This document shows, one piece after another, positions 10,190-18,614 of a stretch of DNA of 64,000 nucleotides. Both the position numbers and the translations under genes were made by a program. Position 1 is the stretch's first letter, and each line of letters opens with the position of its first letter. The notes below the pieces were generated by a model. That model searched no databases. It saw only the letters and a list, made by a program, of their open reading frames with translations, and was not told the origin of the DNA. The stretch covers positions 62,001 to 126,000 of the forward strand of contig CAVTOA010000003.1 in NCBI GenBank assembly GCA_963736285.1. The letters run 5' to 3'. The DNA is from CAVTOA01 sp963736285 (GTDB taxonomy: Bacteria; Actinomycetota; Actinomycetes; Mycobacteriales; QHCE01).

Positions 10190-11443
10190 GTGACACAACT
10201 ACCAAGTTGGGGAGCAGCTCAAAGGCACGATGAGCTAGCTTCTGCCACGCCCCCCCCCCAGAACGTCGTAGTCATCGTTGATGGCCCTGACCCAGACAAT
10301 TACGCTGCTGCGCTAGCTGCTACCAGTAGTGAGTTCGGGCTAAATGTAGCGGCCGTGATCATGACCGGGCGTCCAGTTAATCCGGATCACAGGGCGAAAC
10401 CTTACGAAGCTGATCTCGCTGCCAGCCAAGCCGTTCGTCACGACAATGCGATTCGAATGAACGATCTATTGGTCAGGCACGGGAGAAAAAACATTCCTGT
10501 ATTCGAGGGCGGCATTGCGCCGTATTCGACTATTCCGCACCGTGTTCACATCGACGAGCATGTTCTCGATGTGGAACCCGCCCTTCCGGATACCCGTCTT
10601 GCTGGCGGAATCAATGACGCTGTGGCTCATTTGAAACATTTACCTGGAACCATCCACGTCGTGTGCGGCGGTCCCCTCACCGACGCAGCGGTCCTAATGA
10701 AAAATCCAAAAATCAAGGAAAAGTTGGGCGTTCTCACTGCTCAGCTAGGCATGTTCGGCGGCGGTGGTGTCAAAACCATGGCTGGTGGCCGTCGCCAGTT
10801 CAATGTGCTTGCTGACTCTGATGCAGCAAGGGAAGTACTTGCTGACTATCCCAGCCCCATGTATTTGGTTCCCACCGATGTCACGAAACGGGACGAGTTT
10901 GCGTTCTCAAGCCCTCAGGATCTAGCCGCCTTGGCCCAATCTCCAGCATTCACACAGCTCGCAAAGATGTACGAGCGGGCGTGGCCACTCATGTGGGAAC
11001 CACGAAAAGAGAAAATCTATGCTCACGACTTTCACCCGGCAGAGGTCATGGCTCTGCTGGCCAATTCGGCTGCGCCCCCTCACAAAATTTCCTCAGAGCA
11101 ACCTCAAGAAGTAGGGCGTTACACATTTTCACGCATTGGCATCGAACATGTCCCCAGTCCTGGTCCCACAAACGACCGCAGCGAAGAGGGTCGGTGGGGA
11201 GAAATCGATCTCAAAAGCAGCCCTGACCCGCGTGGCCCGGTCCGTCTCTTGGCTACCGACGTCAACGCGGATCCAGTGCTTCACCGACAAATCCTGGCGG
11301 GAGCCTTAAATTCACCAGCGGCACGCCAACCAACTTCACCTGGCCCGCGAGTCCGGAAGATGGGACCAAGCTTCGACAATTTCGCACCGGGTCGGCCCCA
11401 AGCCCCTACGGACAATGAAGGCCTTGGTCGCTCGCCTCGCTGA
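10190..11443 (+). CDS. Inosine/uridine-type nucleoside hydrolase-like protein
   Basis: About 417 residues from GTG 10190, which has GGGAG five bases upstream; an ATG at 10178 overlaps that ribosome site. The core matches the IU nucleoside hydrolase fold: an N-terminal Asp cluster VVVIVDGPDPDNYAAAL (family consensus DxDxxxDD, here with Asn for one Asp), HVVCGGPLTDAAVLM, the RQFNVLADSDAAREVL stretch, and HDFHPAEVMALL at the place of the usual C-terminal metal Asp. Such enzymes cleave ribonucleosides to base and ribose. The C-terminal 120 residues are low complexity and unassigned. A C10 tract (10250-10259) encodes PPP in codons 21-24 and is in frame. It is divergent from the MBL gene. Confidence 0.7.
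   Translation: MTQLPSWGAAQRHDELASATPPPQNVVVIVDGPDPDNYAAALAATSSEFGLNVAAVIMTGRPVNPDHRAKPYEADLAASQAVRHDNAIRMNDLLVRHGRKNIPVFEGGIAPYSTIPHRVHIDEHVLDVEPALPDTRLAGGINDAVAHLKHLPGTIHVVCGGPLTDAAVLMKNPKIKEKLGVLTAQLGMFGGGGVKTMAGGRRQFNVLADSDAAREVLADYPSPMYLVPTDVTKRDEFAFSSPQDLAALAQSPAFTQLAKMYERAWPLMWEPRKEKIYAHDFHPAEVMALLANSAAPPHKISSEQPQEVGRYTFSRIGIEHVPSPGPTNDRSEEGRWGEIDLKSSPDPRGPVRLLATDVNADPVLHRQILAGALNSPAARQPTSPGPRVRKMGPSFDNFAPGRPQAPTDNEGLGRSPR
10250..10259. repeat. C10 homopolymer in nucleoside-hydrolase-like gene
   Basis: Ten consecutive C about 60 nt into the coding region, encoding Pro-Pro-Pro. At length 10 the gene is in frame. It mirrors the tract in the divergent MBL gene about 290 bp away. Confidence 0.9.
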
Positions 11444-11534
11444 CCGCAGCGACACCAAAGAAGGCCCGGTCGCGGCGGCAAATACGGCAGCGTTCGCTTG
11501 TGAAACCTGAGACTAGTGCGAACTAGCCGAAATT

Positions 11535-11576
11535 TGAGTCTCCTCCAATGTCTATGTGGGCATTGGAGGAGACTCA
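11535..11576 (+). terminator. Perfect 16-bp hairpin
   Basis: TGAGTCTCCTCCAATG (11535-11550) pairs perfectly with CATTGGAGGAGACTCA (11561-11576) across a 10-nt loop, about 90 bp after the nucleoside-hydrolase stop. It is followed by TCTAATTT. This is a likely terminator of that transcript. Confidence 0.65.
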
Positions 11577-11740
11577 TCTAATTTATGCAGAGTGCGATCA
11601 CAATCTGTGGGCGTGCCTACCCCCTGCTTTGAACGGACTGAAACCGCCCCACGCCAAATACGCGCCCAAATTCCCGTTTGGACCTCCAGTCAAGTCGCAA
11701 AACAGCAGGTCAGAGCCCATAGAGAGCTAACGACCTGCCC

Positions 11741-11834
11741 GCCCTCCGGAGCCGGGTGGGCAGGTTCGAACCCTGCCAAGGGCACCATATTGAAACCTAT
11801 TTCTGACCCGCAAAAACGGGCCTCTTGACCAGCG
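11741..11834 (+). repeat. Decayed tRNA-Arg 3' half plus terminator (att-like repeat)
   Basis: It aligns with 8154-8248 of the intact tRNA locus from the anticodon loop (GCCCTCCGGA identical) through the T arm (CAGGTTCGAA identical) and acceptor 3' strand, and on through the terminator (CCCG-CAAAAA-CGGG stem at 11807-11820), at roughly 80% identity by eye. The 5' half of a tRNA is not recoverable upstream: the acceptor and D arm do not pair, so it cannot make a working tRNA. This is what a displaced original 3' end after tRNA-site integration looks like. Confidence 0.7.
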
Positions 11835-11895
11835 CAACTAGCCGGGTTAACCCTCCCGGGTTGAGCAACGTCTCGCGGCCCCTAACATCGCGGAC

Positions 11896-12625
11896 ATGAC
11901 TCTACTGCCGGTCGACGAGGTTGAGATCCGAGTTGTCGTTGCCAATGTCACCGACGGTTTATCCTCGGCTCCCTCTCATGTGAACAGTTAGTTCGCGCAG
12001 ATCGCCCAGCGAGGCCTACCGATGGAGCCAGAGTCGTTGTGCTGCGCGGTCCACGGATTCTCGTTGCTGCTCACGGCTCGCCGCAGAGGGCGGAAACACA
12101 CTGTCCTCTTCGACACCTGGCCCGAGGAATACGCGTTCGAACGGAATGTGGGTCGTTTCCACCGTCGAGCCACAAATACTGATGGACGGCGTGTTCCATG
12201 TGTCCGGCGAGATCACACGGGTCACGGACTTCGAACGGGGTCTACTCGGCCAAGTGCGGAAGGTTGCGAACGGACAGAGGGAACCAGACGAACCGCTGCC
12301 CGATGAGCGATGGCTAGGGGTTCACGTCGCCGGTAAGGGGATGATCGTGGTCAGCGGCTGCGCCCACGCCGGAATCGTCAACGTTCTTGAAGACTGCCGT
12401 GCCCGCTTCCCAGACGTACCCATTCATGCGGTGATTGGCGGTCTGCACCTCGCCGGAGTGAACGAACAAATCATCGAACCCACCGCGCAAGCCATGCGGG
12501 GGCATGATCTCCGATCGATCAATACGGCGCACCGCACTGGGTGGCGAGCGGTCCGTGCGCTGGCCGACGCGTTCGGCGACGACGTGGTCGTGCCCGCCGC
12601 AGTCGGAAAACGCTACTACTACTGA
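11896..12625 (+). pseudogene. MBL-fold hydrolase pseudogene with active-site deletion
   Basis: The frame from ATG 11896 (MTLLPVDEVEIRVVVANVTD) hits an in-frame TAG at 11989, continues past it as a normal MBL strand (HTVLFDTWPEEYAFERN), then jumps frame near 12150 to EPQILMDGVFHVSGEI and a normal C-terminal half ending VPAAVGKRYYY. In the family the segment between these parts carries the SHGHWDH metal motif and some 60 or more residues; all of it is missing here. So there is a nonsense codon plus an internal deletion with frameshift: a dead gene. The parent family is the large MBL type related to dihydropterin-aminobenzene phosphate synthases. It lies just outside the tRNA relic. Confidence 0.8.
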
Positions 12626-12664
12626 CGGCTGCCGCACCAGGTCGCCGGCTGGCATCATGGGCGG

Positions 12665-13162
12665 GTGGCTGCGTATAACGTGGACGGCTGGAGCGACTTC
12701 TGTGTCGCCATCGTGGGTGCCTTTGCCGCCCTGAGCGGTTTGTTGTTTGTTGCTATATCCATCAATGTCGAACGGATCATCAGTTACGCCGGCCTGCCCT
12801 CACGAGCTGGCCAAACTTTGGTGGTTCTTGCGGCTCCTCTCCTGGTCGCCGCTCTCGTACTCGTACCCGGTCAACCGCAGACAGCGCTCGGTACTGAGCT
12901 GACGGTCTTGGGCGTGGCTCTGACAGCAATGTTGATGGTGGTCAATCGCCCGTCTACTCGTCCCAATCACGACAGTGTTCTACATTGGATAGTTACTCGA
13001 ATCGCCATCAGTATGTTGACGGCGCTGCCCATAGTCGTGGCTGGAGCTAGCTTGTTGATCGGCGCCGGAGGGGGCCTCTACTGGATCGTTCCCTCGGTCG
13101 TAGTGGCGTTCATCGGCGGCCTGGCAAACGCCTGGGTACTCCTCGTAGAAATCCTGCGCTAG
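12665..13162 (+). CDS. Small multi-pass membrane protein
   Basis: 165 residues from GTG 12665. Four or five hydrophobic helices are visible, at about 12-33 (FCVAIVGAFAALSGLLFVAI), 50-66, 78-93, 113-130 and 138-160. No motif or charge pattern points to a function. Similar orphan proteins are common in actinobacteria. It ends tail to tail with the DUF402 gene, overlapping by 4 bp. Confidence 0.6.
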   Translation: MAAYNVDGWSDFCVAIVGAFAALSGLLFVAISINVERIISYAGLPSRAGQTLVVLAAPLLVAALVLVPGQPQTALGTELTVLGVALTAMLMVVNRPSTRPNHDSVLHWIVTRIAISMLTALPIVVAGASLLIGAGGGLYWIVPSVVVAFIGGLANAWVLLVEILR

Positions 13163-13989
13163 CCACGGGTTGGGCCAAACTGTTGGCCTGGCCAGGTCGA
13201 AAGACGCCCAGACATTCGAGCGTGTGAAGTGGGCTCTCGTAGCCGACGTAACGGTCGCCCCTCGCTCAAGACATCCGACCAATCAGAAAGAGGGACGTCC
13301 GACCAGCCCGCTGGAACTTGAGGCACCCGCCGCTGCGCCGGTGGGCTAAATCGTTCCCACTCGGACTCGACGAAGGGAAATCTGCCTGCCTCAAGTGCCG
13401 CAATGGCGGCCTTGGCCTGCCCTTCTGCAAATGCTGTTCGTTGCGGCGACTGCAAACCTGCTTTCGTCGCCCAAAGCACCTCGTCTTCATCCTTCCAATG
13501 CCATCCCGACAGATCGTCTTCCACCACGATATCGAGGAAGAGGTCAGCGCTGTCAAAGAGAAGAATGGGGCGAGCGCCGTCGGCGCGCAACCGTCGCCGA
13601 GCGCGACGCCAGGGCAGTTCAAGATTGACATACCAACTCGTGAATTTCTCTGCCTCAGGGTCCCAGTTGCGCAAGACAGAATACCCGTCTTTACGAACCT
13701 GCAGGCGTACGTTGCAACCCTCGAATGCACTGGCGTTCCGATAGCCACCATCCCAGTCATCCGGATGGGTCCGAGGACCCTTCGGCCCCTTGATCGACGC
13801 GGTGCCGGTTCGCTTCACTGGAACGGACCCTGGCGGATGGAACAAAGCGATCGCATCCGTCTCGTCGGCCACCACGATGGCCGGCATGGCAAAGCTGGAG
13901 TGGTCAGGATTCCTCTTACCACCCTCCTTGTTGTCACGCCATACAACGTGGGTTCCAGGTTCGAATCGGCTAATCCCGTCAGTCACCAT
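13159..13989 (-). CDS. DUF402 domain protein
   Basis: 276 residues, probably cytosolic. The middle (about residues 108-185) matches DUF402, with WYVNLELPWRR, the acidic DSADLFLDIVVEDDLSGW and WKDEDEVLWA, in a compact beta-barrel family related to the phosphatase FomD that uses acidic residues to bind divalent metal. Hydrolysis of a nucleotide or phosphonate ester is possible but unproven. The start ATG lies 7 bp inside the 3' end of the upstream Gfo/Idh pseudogene, so the two were once an operon. Confidence 0.72.
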   Translation of the reverse strand: MVTDGISRFEPGTHVVWRDNKEGGKRNPDHSSFAMPAIVVADETDAIALFHPPGSVPVKRTGTASIKGPKGPRTHPDDWDGGYRNASAFEGCNVRLQVRKDGYSVLRNWDPEAEKFTSWYVNLELPWRRARRRLRADGARPILLFDSADLFLDIVVEDDLSGWHWKDEDEVLWATKAGLQSPQRTAFAEGQAKAAIAALEAGRFPFVESEWERFSPPAQRRVPQVPAGWSDVPLSDWSDVLSEGRPLRRLREPTSHARMSGRLSTWPGQQFGPTRG

Positions 13990-15256
13990 ATTTTTGCTCC
14001 ATTATGGAGGTTTGGCTCTCCGATAGATGCTCGATTCTCGCCAGGCACGCCTCTTTGCACGCCGTGCTGGGACGCAGCTGACGGCAGGGATCGCCCCGTC
14101 GAGCCAATCGCCCGCCGCGCAGCAGGAAGCCTCGCCTCCATAGTCTTGACTGGGTCAGCAGGTCCGACCTCAAAAGTGCTGTTTACCTTGACGGGTTGGC
14201 CACTGTCCAGGGATTCGTGGACCGCCAGCATCGTATCCACAATGTGGGCAGCGAGCTCTAGACTCAGCCGAGGTGGCCGCTCCTCCCAGATACTCTCGGC
14301 GAGCTCTCGGAGTCCGTGACCAAGGCCGTCCCGCTCTCCCTCCCTAAGGGGAGGCAAAGCCACCAGCTCTCTGGCTCCAGTTTTTCGGTTCAAGATCCAG
14401 GGTGCCCGCCCGTAGGTCACCGGGTCAGGCAGCCACAACTCCCCTTCGGTTCCTGTCACTACGATCGACGGCTCGACCGCACGCGGCGCGTCAAAGCTGG
14501 TCACGATATTCGCACCCAAACCAGAGGCGAAGACCGCAGCGGTCTCAACATGCGTATCCACATTGACCGAAATCTGTTCGCCTTTGGACGGACCATGCCG
14601 CTCGTAGCGGGTCTCCTTGCGACTGCCCGTCGAAGTGACGTCAACAATCGGTCCAAAAAGGCTCATCAGTGTGCCGCTGTGATACGGCCAACGGTTGAAG
14701 ACTGGTCCACCGCCGCACCTCGCCGGCTGGTAATGGCACGAATGCCGCACATTGGGGCGCCGGTACTCCGGTCCCACGTCGAAGGCCAACGCGGTCGCGC
14801 CCGTAGGCGTCCCAATCCACCCCGCGTCAATGGCATCCCTTGCTGCTCGGATGGTCCGGCCCAGAAGCTGGTCTGGTGCACACACCGAGCTGCCTTCCCG
14901 TGTTCGAGACGGCATCCCGTATTTTCTTGACCTCGTCCCCGGTGACGCCCAGCGGTCGCTCGCTGTAGACATGCTTGCCTGCATGCAATGCCGCGACGGC
15001 TGATCTCGGCATGCTTTTCCGGCGGCGTAAGGTTAAGCACCACGTCGACGTCACTGTCCAGTAAGGACCTCACCGACTCGACGACGGATACCTTTACAGG
15101 GTCAGCCTTAAAGCGTGCGGTCTCTAGGTTGACATCAGTGCAGGCCACCAACGTCAATAGTGGGCTGTCGCGTAGGAACTCGAGATACTTGTCAAACGCG
15201 GGGCCACACCCGACCGCGCCGACCCGTAACAACCGCTCCGAAGATTTGGTCGACAC
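13983..15256 (-). pseudogene. Gfo/Idh/MocA-family oxidoreductase, two frameshifts
   Basis: A GTG at 15256 with GGAGGCGGAG upstream starts LLRVGAVGCGPAFDKYLEFL, the NAD(P)-binding fold. The frame breaks near 15000, after PPEKHAEIS, and resumes as AVAALHAGKHVYSERPLG (the conserved EKP-type loop). It breaks again near 14885, before VCAPDQLLGRTIRAARDAID, and then runs to the stop with the substrate domain (GGGPVFNRWPYHSGTLMSLF). The span is two bases too long, so each break equals one inserted base; neither lies in a homopolymer. It would have been a sugar or cyclitol dehydrogenase. The substrate is unknown. Confidence 0.8.
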
Positions 15257-15496
15257 GTGCTCCGCCTCCATTTCATGTCGCATCTCACCCGTATGCCCGG
15301 ACCTTAGGGAGATTCGCGGTGATTGCCGTGGTGTCGAGTCGGTCCTTGTCGACATGAGAAGGAAATAGACCCAGCCAGAGCCGAAGCATACGGACCAAGC
15401 ACGTGACGGCATCCATTGTAGAGCTCCGCAAAAGGGGTGCGAGCTTGCGCGGAACGGGGTGGCGTGAAACAACAGTCAGAGAAGGCAACACATTCA

Positions 15497-16864
15497 ATGT
15501 GGGTAATATGTGCCGCCGTGACAGACCCGCAACGTGCCACGAGCGCCAAACATGACTCCCCACGGCGCTTTTTTGCGGTGCTATGGCGGTTGACTCCGCT
15601 CCTTGCGGTGATGTTATTCGCTGCTATTCAGCTGCTGGCTCATCCTAATTTTCATCTCAGCAACGACTCTTACCGTTATGCGCGCACCACGCTGCAACTC
15701 CTCGGCGAATCTCGTGCGGACGCGCAGCGGAACGCTTTGGCTGTTTATTGTTCAAATCAGACCTACCAGGCGCAACGATCGCACGAAGTCACTAACCCGG
15801 CCAATTTTCAGGCACCATTTCCTTACGTCAAAACATATGATCGGTGTATTGCGAAATACCCCCATGGACTGCTGCCCAACAGCCCCCAATACGAACGCAT
15901 CTTTGATACCCGGCCGGGGTATCCCCTTTTACTGTTGCCGGCGGTCGCGGCATTCGGCCTATTAAAAGGTATGTGGCTTACCTCCCTCCTTATTACCGCA
16001 GCAGCGTCAATGCTTGTTTTCTTACTGCTTCGGGTGGCTGGACTTAGCAGAATGGCTGGGCTTATCGGCCAGGGAATTTTCTTCGCGAGTCCATTGGCTT
16101 ACTGGAGTATGCAGCCGCTATCGGAAGGAGCGCTCACGGTATTTGTGTTGGTGGCAATGCTGGGTAGCTGGAAACTGTTACAAGGCAAGATCGCATACGG
16201 AGCCATTATTTTGCTGGCTTCTTACGCGGCACTAGCGGTAACCAAAGATGCGACGGGCCTGTTGCTCGCACTGTCATCCGTTTTTGTTTGCGGTGTCGCG
16301 CTTCTTCAACCTCGACTTCGACGTCGAACAACGGTGCTGTTCGCGGGCATTTCTGCGCTCGCTGGCGCCCTCATTGTGGGTGCGTCCTACTGGCTACGAC
16401 TGCCCAGCGCGGAAACGTCTTTGCAGGACACGTTTACTCGGCATTTCACCATGCCACCCGCCACCCATATCTGGACCCAACTCATCCATCTCAACGCCGC
16501 ATATTGGCAACATTGGCTAGCCGACCAAGCTACGCGCCCGATGTTTCTATTGCTCACCGCACTGGCATGTTGGGCTCTGTTCACTCGCAACCCAACCCTA
16601 GGTTGGCTGGGCCTGACTGTGGGGCTTGTTGGCGTTGGCACAGCGATAGCTCACCCAGTGGTCACCCAAACCGACCGCCTGTGGGAGCTAGCCTGGATCG
16701 TCCCGGTGCTGGGCATTCCCGCCGCCGTCGACCACCTTCGGCGAAGGCGCGACGCCGTTCTACTGGAAGGCGCCAACCACTTTTCCCACAGTCATCACAA
16801 AACGCCACCATGGACAGACGAAGCATCTGAGGTGACTACCGGGGCGTCCCAGTCGATGCGGTAA
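15497..16864 (+). CDS. Polytopic membrane protein
   Basis: About 455 residues from ATG 15497; a GTG at 15518 (VTDPQRATSAKH) is an alternative start. There are roughly ten hydrophobic segments, the first at about residues 32-48 (LTPLLAVMLFAAIQLL). A loop after the first helix holds NDSYRYARTTLQLLGESRA, and a later one RPGYPLLLLPAVAAFG. This layout of a short acidic loop followed by many helices resembles polyprenyl-phosphate-sugar-dependent glycosyltransferases, but the usual DE motif is not obvious, so the function stays open. Its 3' end overlaps the convergent FAD monooxygenase gene by 70 bp. Confidence 0.6.
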   Translation: MWVICAAVTDPQRATSAKHDSPRRFFAVLWRLTPLLAVMLFAAIQLLAHPNFHLSNDSYRYARTTLQLLGESRADAQRNALAVYCSNQTYQAQRSHEVTNPANFQAPFPYVKTYDRCIAKYPHGLLPNSPQYERIFDTRPGYPLLLLPAVAAFGLLKGMWLTSLLITAAASMLVFLLLRVAGLSRMAGLIGQGIFFASPLAYWSMQPLSEGALTVFVLVAMLGSWKLLQGKIAYGAIILLASYAALAVTKDATGLLLALSSVFVCGVALLQPRLRRRTTVLFAGISALAGALIVGASYWLRLPSAETSLQDTFTRHFTMPPATHIWTQLIHLNAAYWQHWLADQATRPMFLLLTALACWALFTRNPTLGWLGLTVGLVGVGTAIAHPVVTQTDRLWELAWIVPVLGIPAAVDHLRRRRDAVLLEGANHFSHSHHKTPPWTDEASEVTTGASQSMR

Positions 16865-18021
16865 AGCATCTCCAGTCCAGCTGGATCGTCCGGTTTGATT
16901 CTCCTAAACAGAAGCGGCCCCAGGCGTCTCATCAAGAACCGCCCTACCGGTCCAGATGCCATGGCACGATTAACTTGCTCTCCACTGAGGACGATCCGCT
17001 GCACTCGTTCTCGTCTCAATGCGTCATAGGCACCAAAGGCGGTATCCGGGTCAGGCAAATCACGAAGGCAGCGCGCAAGTTGGATTGCGCTTTCCACTGC
17101 CAGCGACACACCTTGGCCAGTGCCGTTCGACGGGGCGTGTATGGCATCGCCAACCAGCACCATCCGGCTCCGAGACCAGTGTGGAACTGGCCGCGTGACC
17201 CGCAACGGTCCATTCGCGGAGAGCGATTCGGGGTTGGTATTGCTCATAAGCTGCTCACCCGGCACGTCACCCGCGTAAGTCTTGCGCAGCTTATGCAGCC
17301 ACTCTTCGGATGGAATCGACCGGACCTGCGGCAATGTCAACGGCTTTCTTGATGGCCAAGCAGCAAACCACCCAATCCTGCCATCGGGGAACGTCCAATA
17401 GACGTAATAAGCACGCTGACCAAAATTAAGCGTCACCACGCCCGTGGGTTCGGGAACATCGACGTTGTCGGCGTAACCGCCGAACCCGAGCAGGCCCGTG
17501 TACTTGGGACTGGGTGCGTGGGGGTCAATGAGCGTACGGACGGTGGAATTCACACCGTCAGCGCCGACCAGCACATCGCCCGTGGCGGCACTGCCGTCGC
17601 TGAATCTTGCGATGACTTTCTGACCCTGTTCATCAGCGCCAATCAAGCGCCGACCGTAGACGAAACGAACCCCTGCTGCCTGTGCCGCCTCGCGCACCAG
17701 GCGATACAAAGTACCCCGTTCAATAATGCGGCGCGGCTCCGTCCCCAGTGGTCGGGGCTGTTCACCGAGACGCCTACCAGCGACATACACCACTGTCCCC
17801 GGCCAGGCCGGAGACGCGACACGCACGGCGTCGCCCACGGCGACGATATCCAGCGCAAGCAATCCATTTTGGTGAAGTACCACCGGACCACCAATGCCAT
17901 CTGCCGGCCCTGGATATGCCTCGTAGACGTCCGCGGCGATGCCCGCCTTACGAAGGGCTATCGCTGCGACAGGGCCCGCGATGCCGGCACCGATGACGAC
18001 TGCCGAGCGTGTCGCTCGCAT
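16795..18021 (-). CDS. FAD-dependent monooxygenase (aromatic hydroxylase type)
   Basis: About 408 residues from ATG 18021; GTG codons further upstream are alternatives. It has the three signatures of class A flavoprotein monooxygenases: the N-terminal GXGXXG (AVVIGAGIAGPVAAIALRKA), the DG motif VLVGADGVNSTVR, and the GD motif VGDAIHAPSNGTGQG. The substrate is unknown; relatives hydroxylate aromatics or degrade antibiotics. There is no membrane segment. It stands alone, convergent with a membrane-protein gene and overlapping it by 70 bp. Confidence 0.87.
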   Translation of the reverse strand: MRATRSAVVIGAGIAGPVAAIALRKAGIAADVYEAYPGPADGIGGPVVLHQNGLLALDIVAVGDAVRVASPAWPGTVVYVAGRRLGEQPRPLGTEPRRIIERGTLYRLVREAAQAAGVRFVYGRRLIGADEQGQKVIARFSDGSAATGDVLVGADGVNSTVRTLIDPHAPSPKYTGLLGFGGYADNVDVPEPTGVVTLNFGQRAYYVYWTFPDGRIGWFAAWPSRKPLTLPQVRSIPSEEWLHKLRKTYAGDVPGEQLMSNTNPESLSANGPLRVTRPVPHWSRSRMVLVGDAIHAPSNGTGQGVSLAVESAIQLARCLRDLPDPDTAFGAYDALRRERVQRIVLSGEQVNRAMASGPVGRFLMRRLGPLLFRRIKPDDPAGLEMLYRIDWDAPVVTSDASSVHGGVL

Positions 18022-18614
18022 TCTGTCATTCACCAACTCTCGGTTCACCACCTTTGTTGGGTAAACCGAGCCCACGAAAAGAAGTCAAATAGCCGTCGCA
18101 TGTGCCGCACCTCCCTAGGAGATGAGTCGGGAGTTAACACTCGAGAGCATAACCCGAAGTACTGACTTGGATCGGTGTTTCTGCGGTTCAGAAAGACTCT
18201 TCGCGGGGTGGCTATTTCCGGACTTAGTAGGTAAGACGCCAATTTACAAGCGGTCCAAGCAGCGCCCAATGCAGAACATGCTCGCTCTCCCCGCCAATGA
18301 AAACTCCAGGCGTACGAACCGAAAGCCCGCGTGCTGGACCCTACATACACGGCTTCGAATATTGAACACATCGCTCGCCACGGAGTAACCATTGGATGAA
18401 CAATGTTCATCCCTTAGCCGCTTTACGCACTACAAGGTGAGCGCTGATAAAGGGGACGGCTGTCGTATTAGGATTTTTTCGGGCGAAAAACTCGCTCAGA
18501 CAAAAGAAGTCGGCAGCTATGACGGAAACACGAACAGCGGCGCGGCACCATCGCCATTCTGGGCGAACGAGCCCGAGCGAAGTGTAATTAGTATCTGGAC
18601 AGGAGTTCTCTGCG
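18022..18614. other. Long intergenic region
   Basis: 593 bp between the divergent monooxygenase and the DUF1152-like gene. Short frames are present on both strands but none resembles a known protein or has a convincing start. It should contain both promoters. I see no strong repeat or RNA structure. Confidence 0.4.

Larger units (their letters stand above)
8126..11834. mobile_element. Candidate small genomic island bounded by tRNA-Arg and a displaced tRNA 3' end
   Basis: The left end is an intact tRNA-Arg. The right end is a related copy of the segment from its anticodon loop through its terminator (11741-11834). The 3.5 kb between holds only accessory genes: Nudix, MBL-fold and nucleoside-hydrolase-like, two of them with ten-base G/C tracts. 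Site-specific elements integrating at tRNA genes leave exactly this arrangement. No integrase or transposase is visible, so the element would be a remnant or would depend on another element. A decayed tandem tRNA duplication is the alternative. Confidence 0.4.

Noticed and set aside
11556..11828. Open frame ending in the tRNA relic
   Set aside because: It begins inside a terminator hairpin and runs through the tRNA-derived repeat; no protein-like features.
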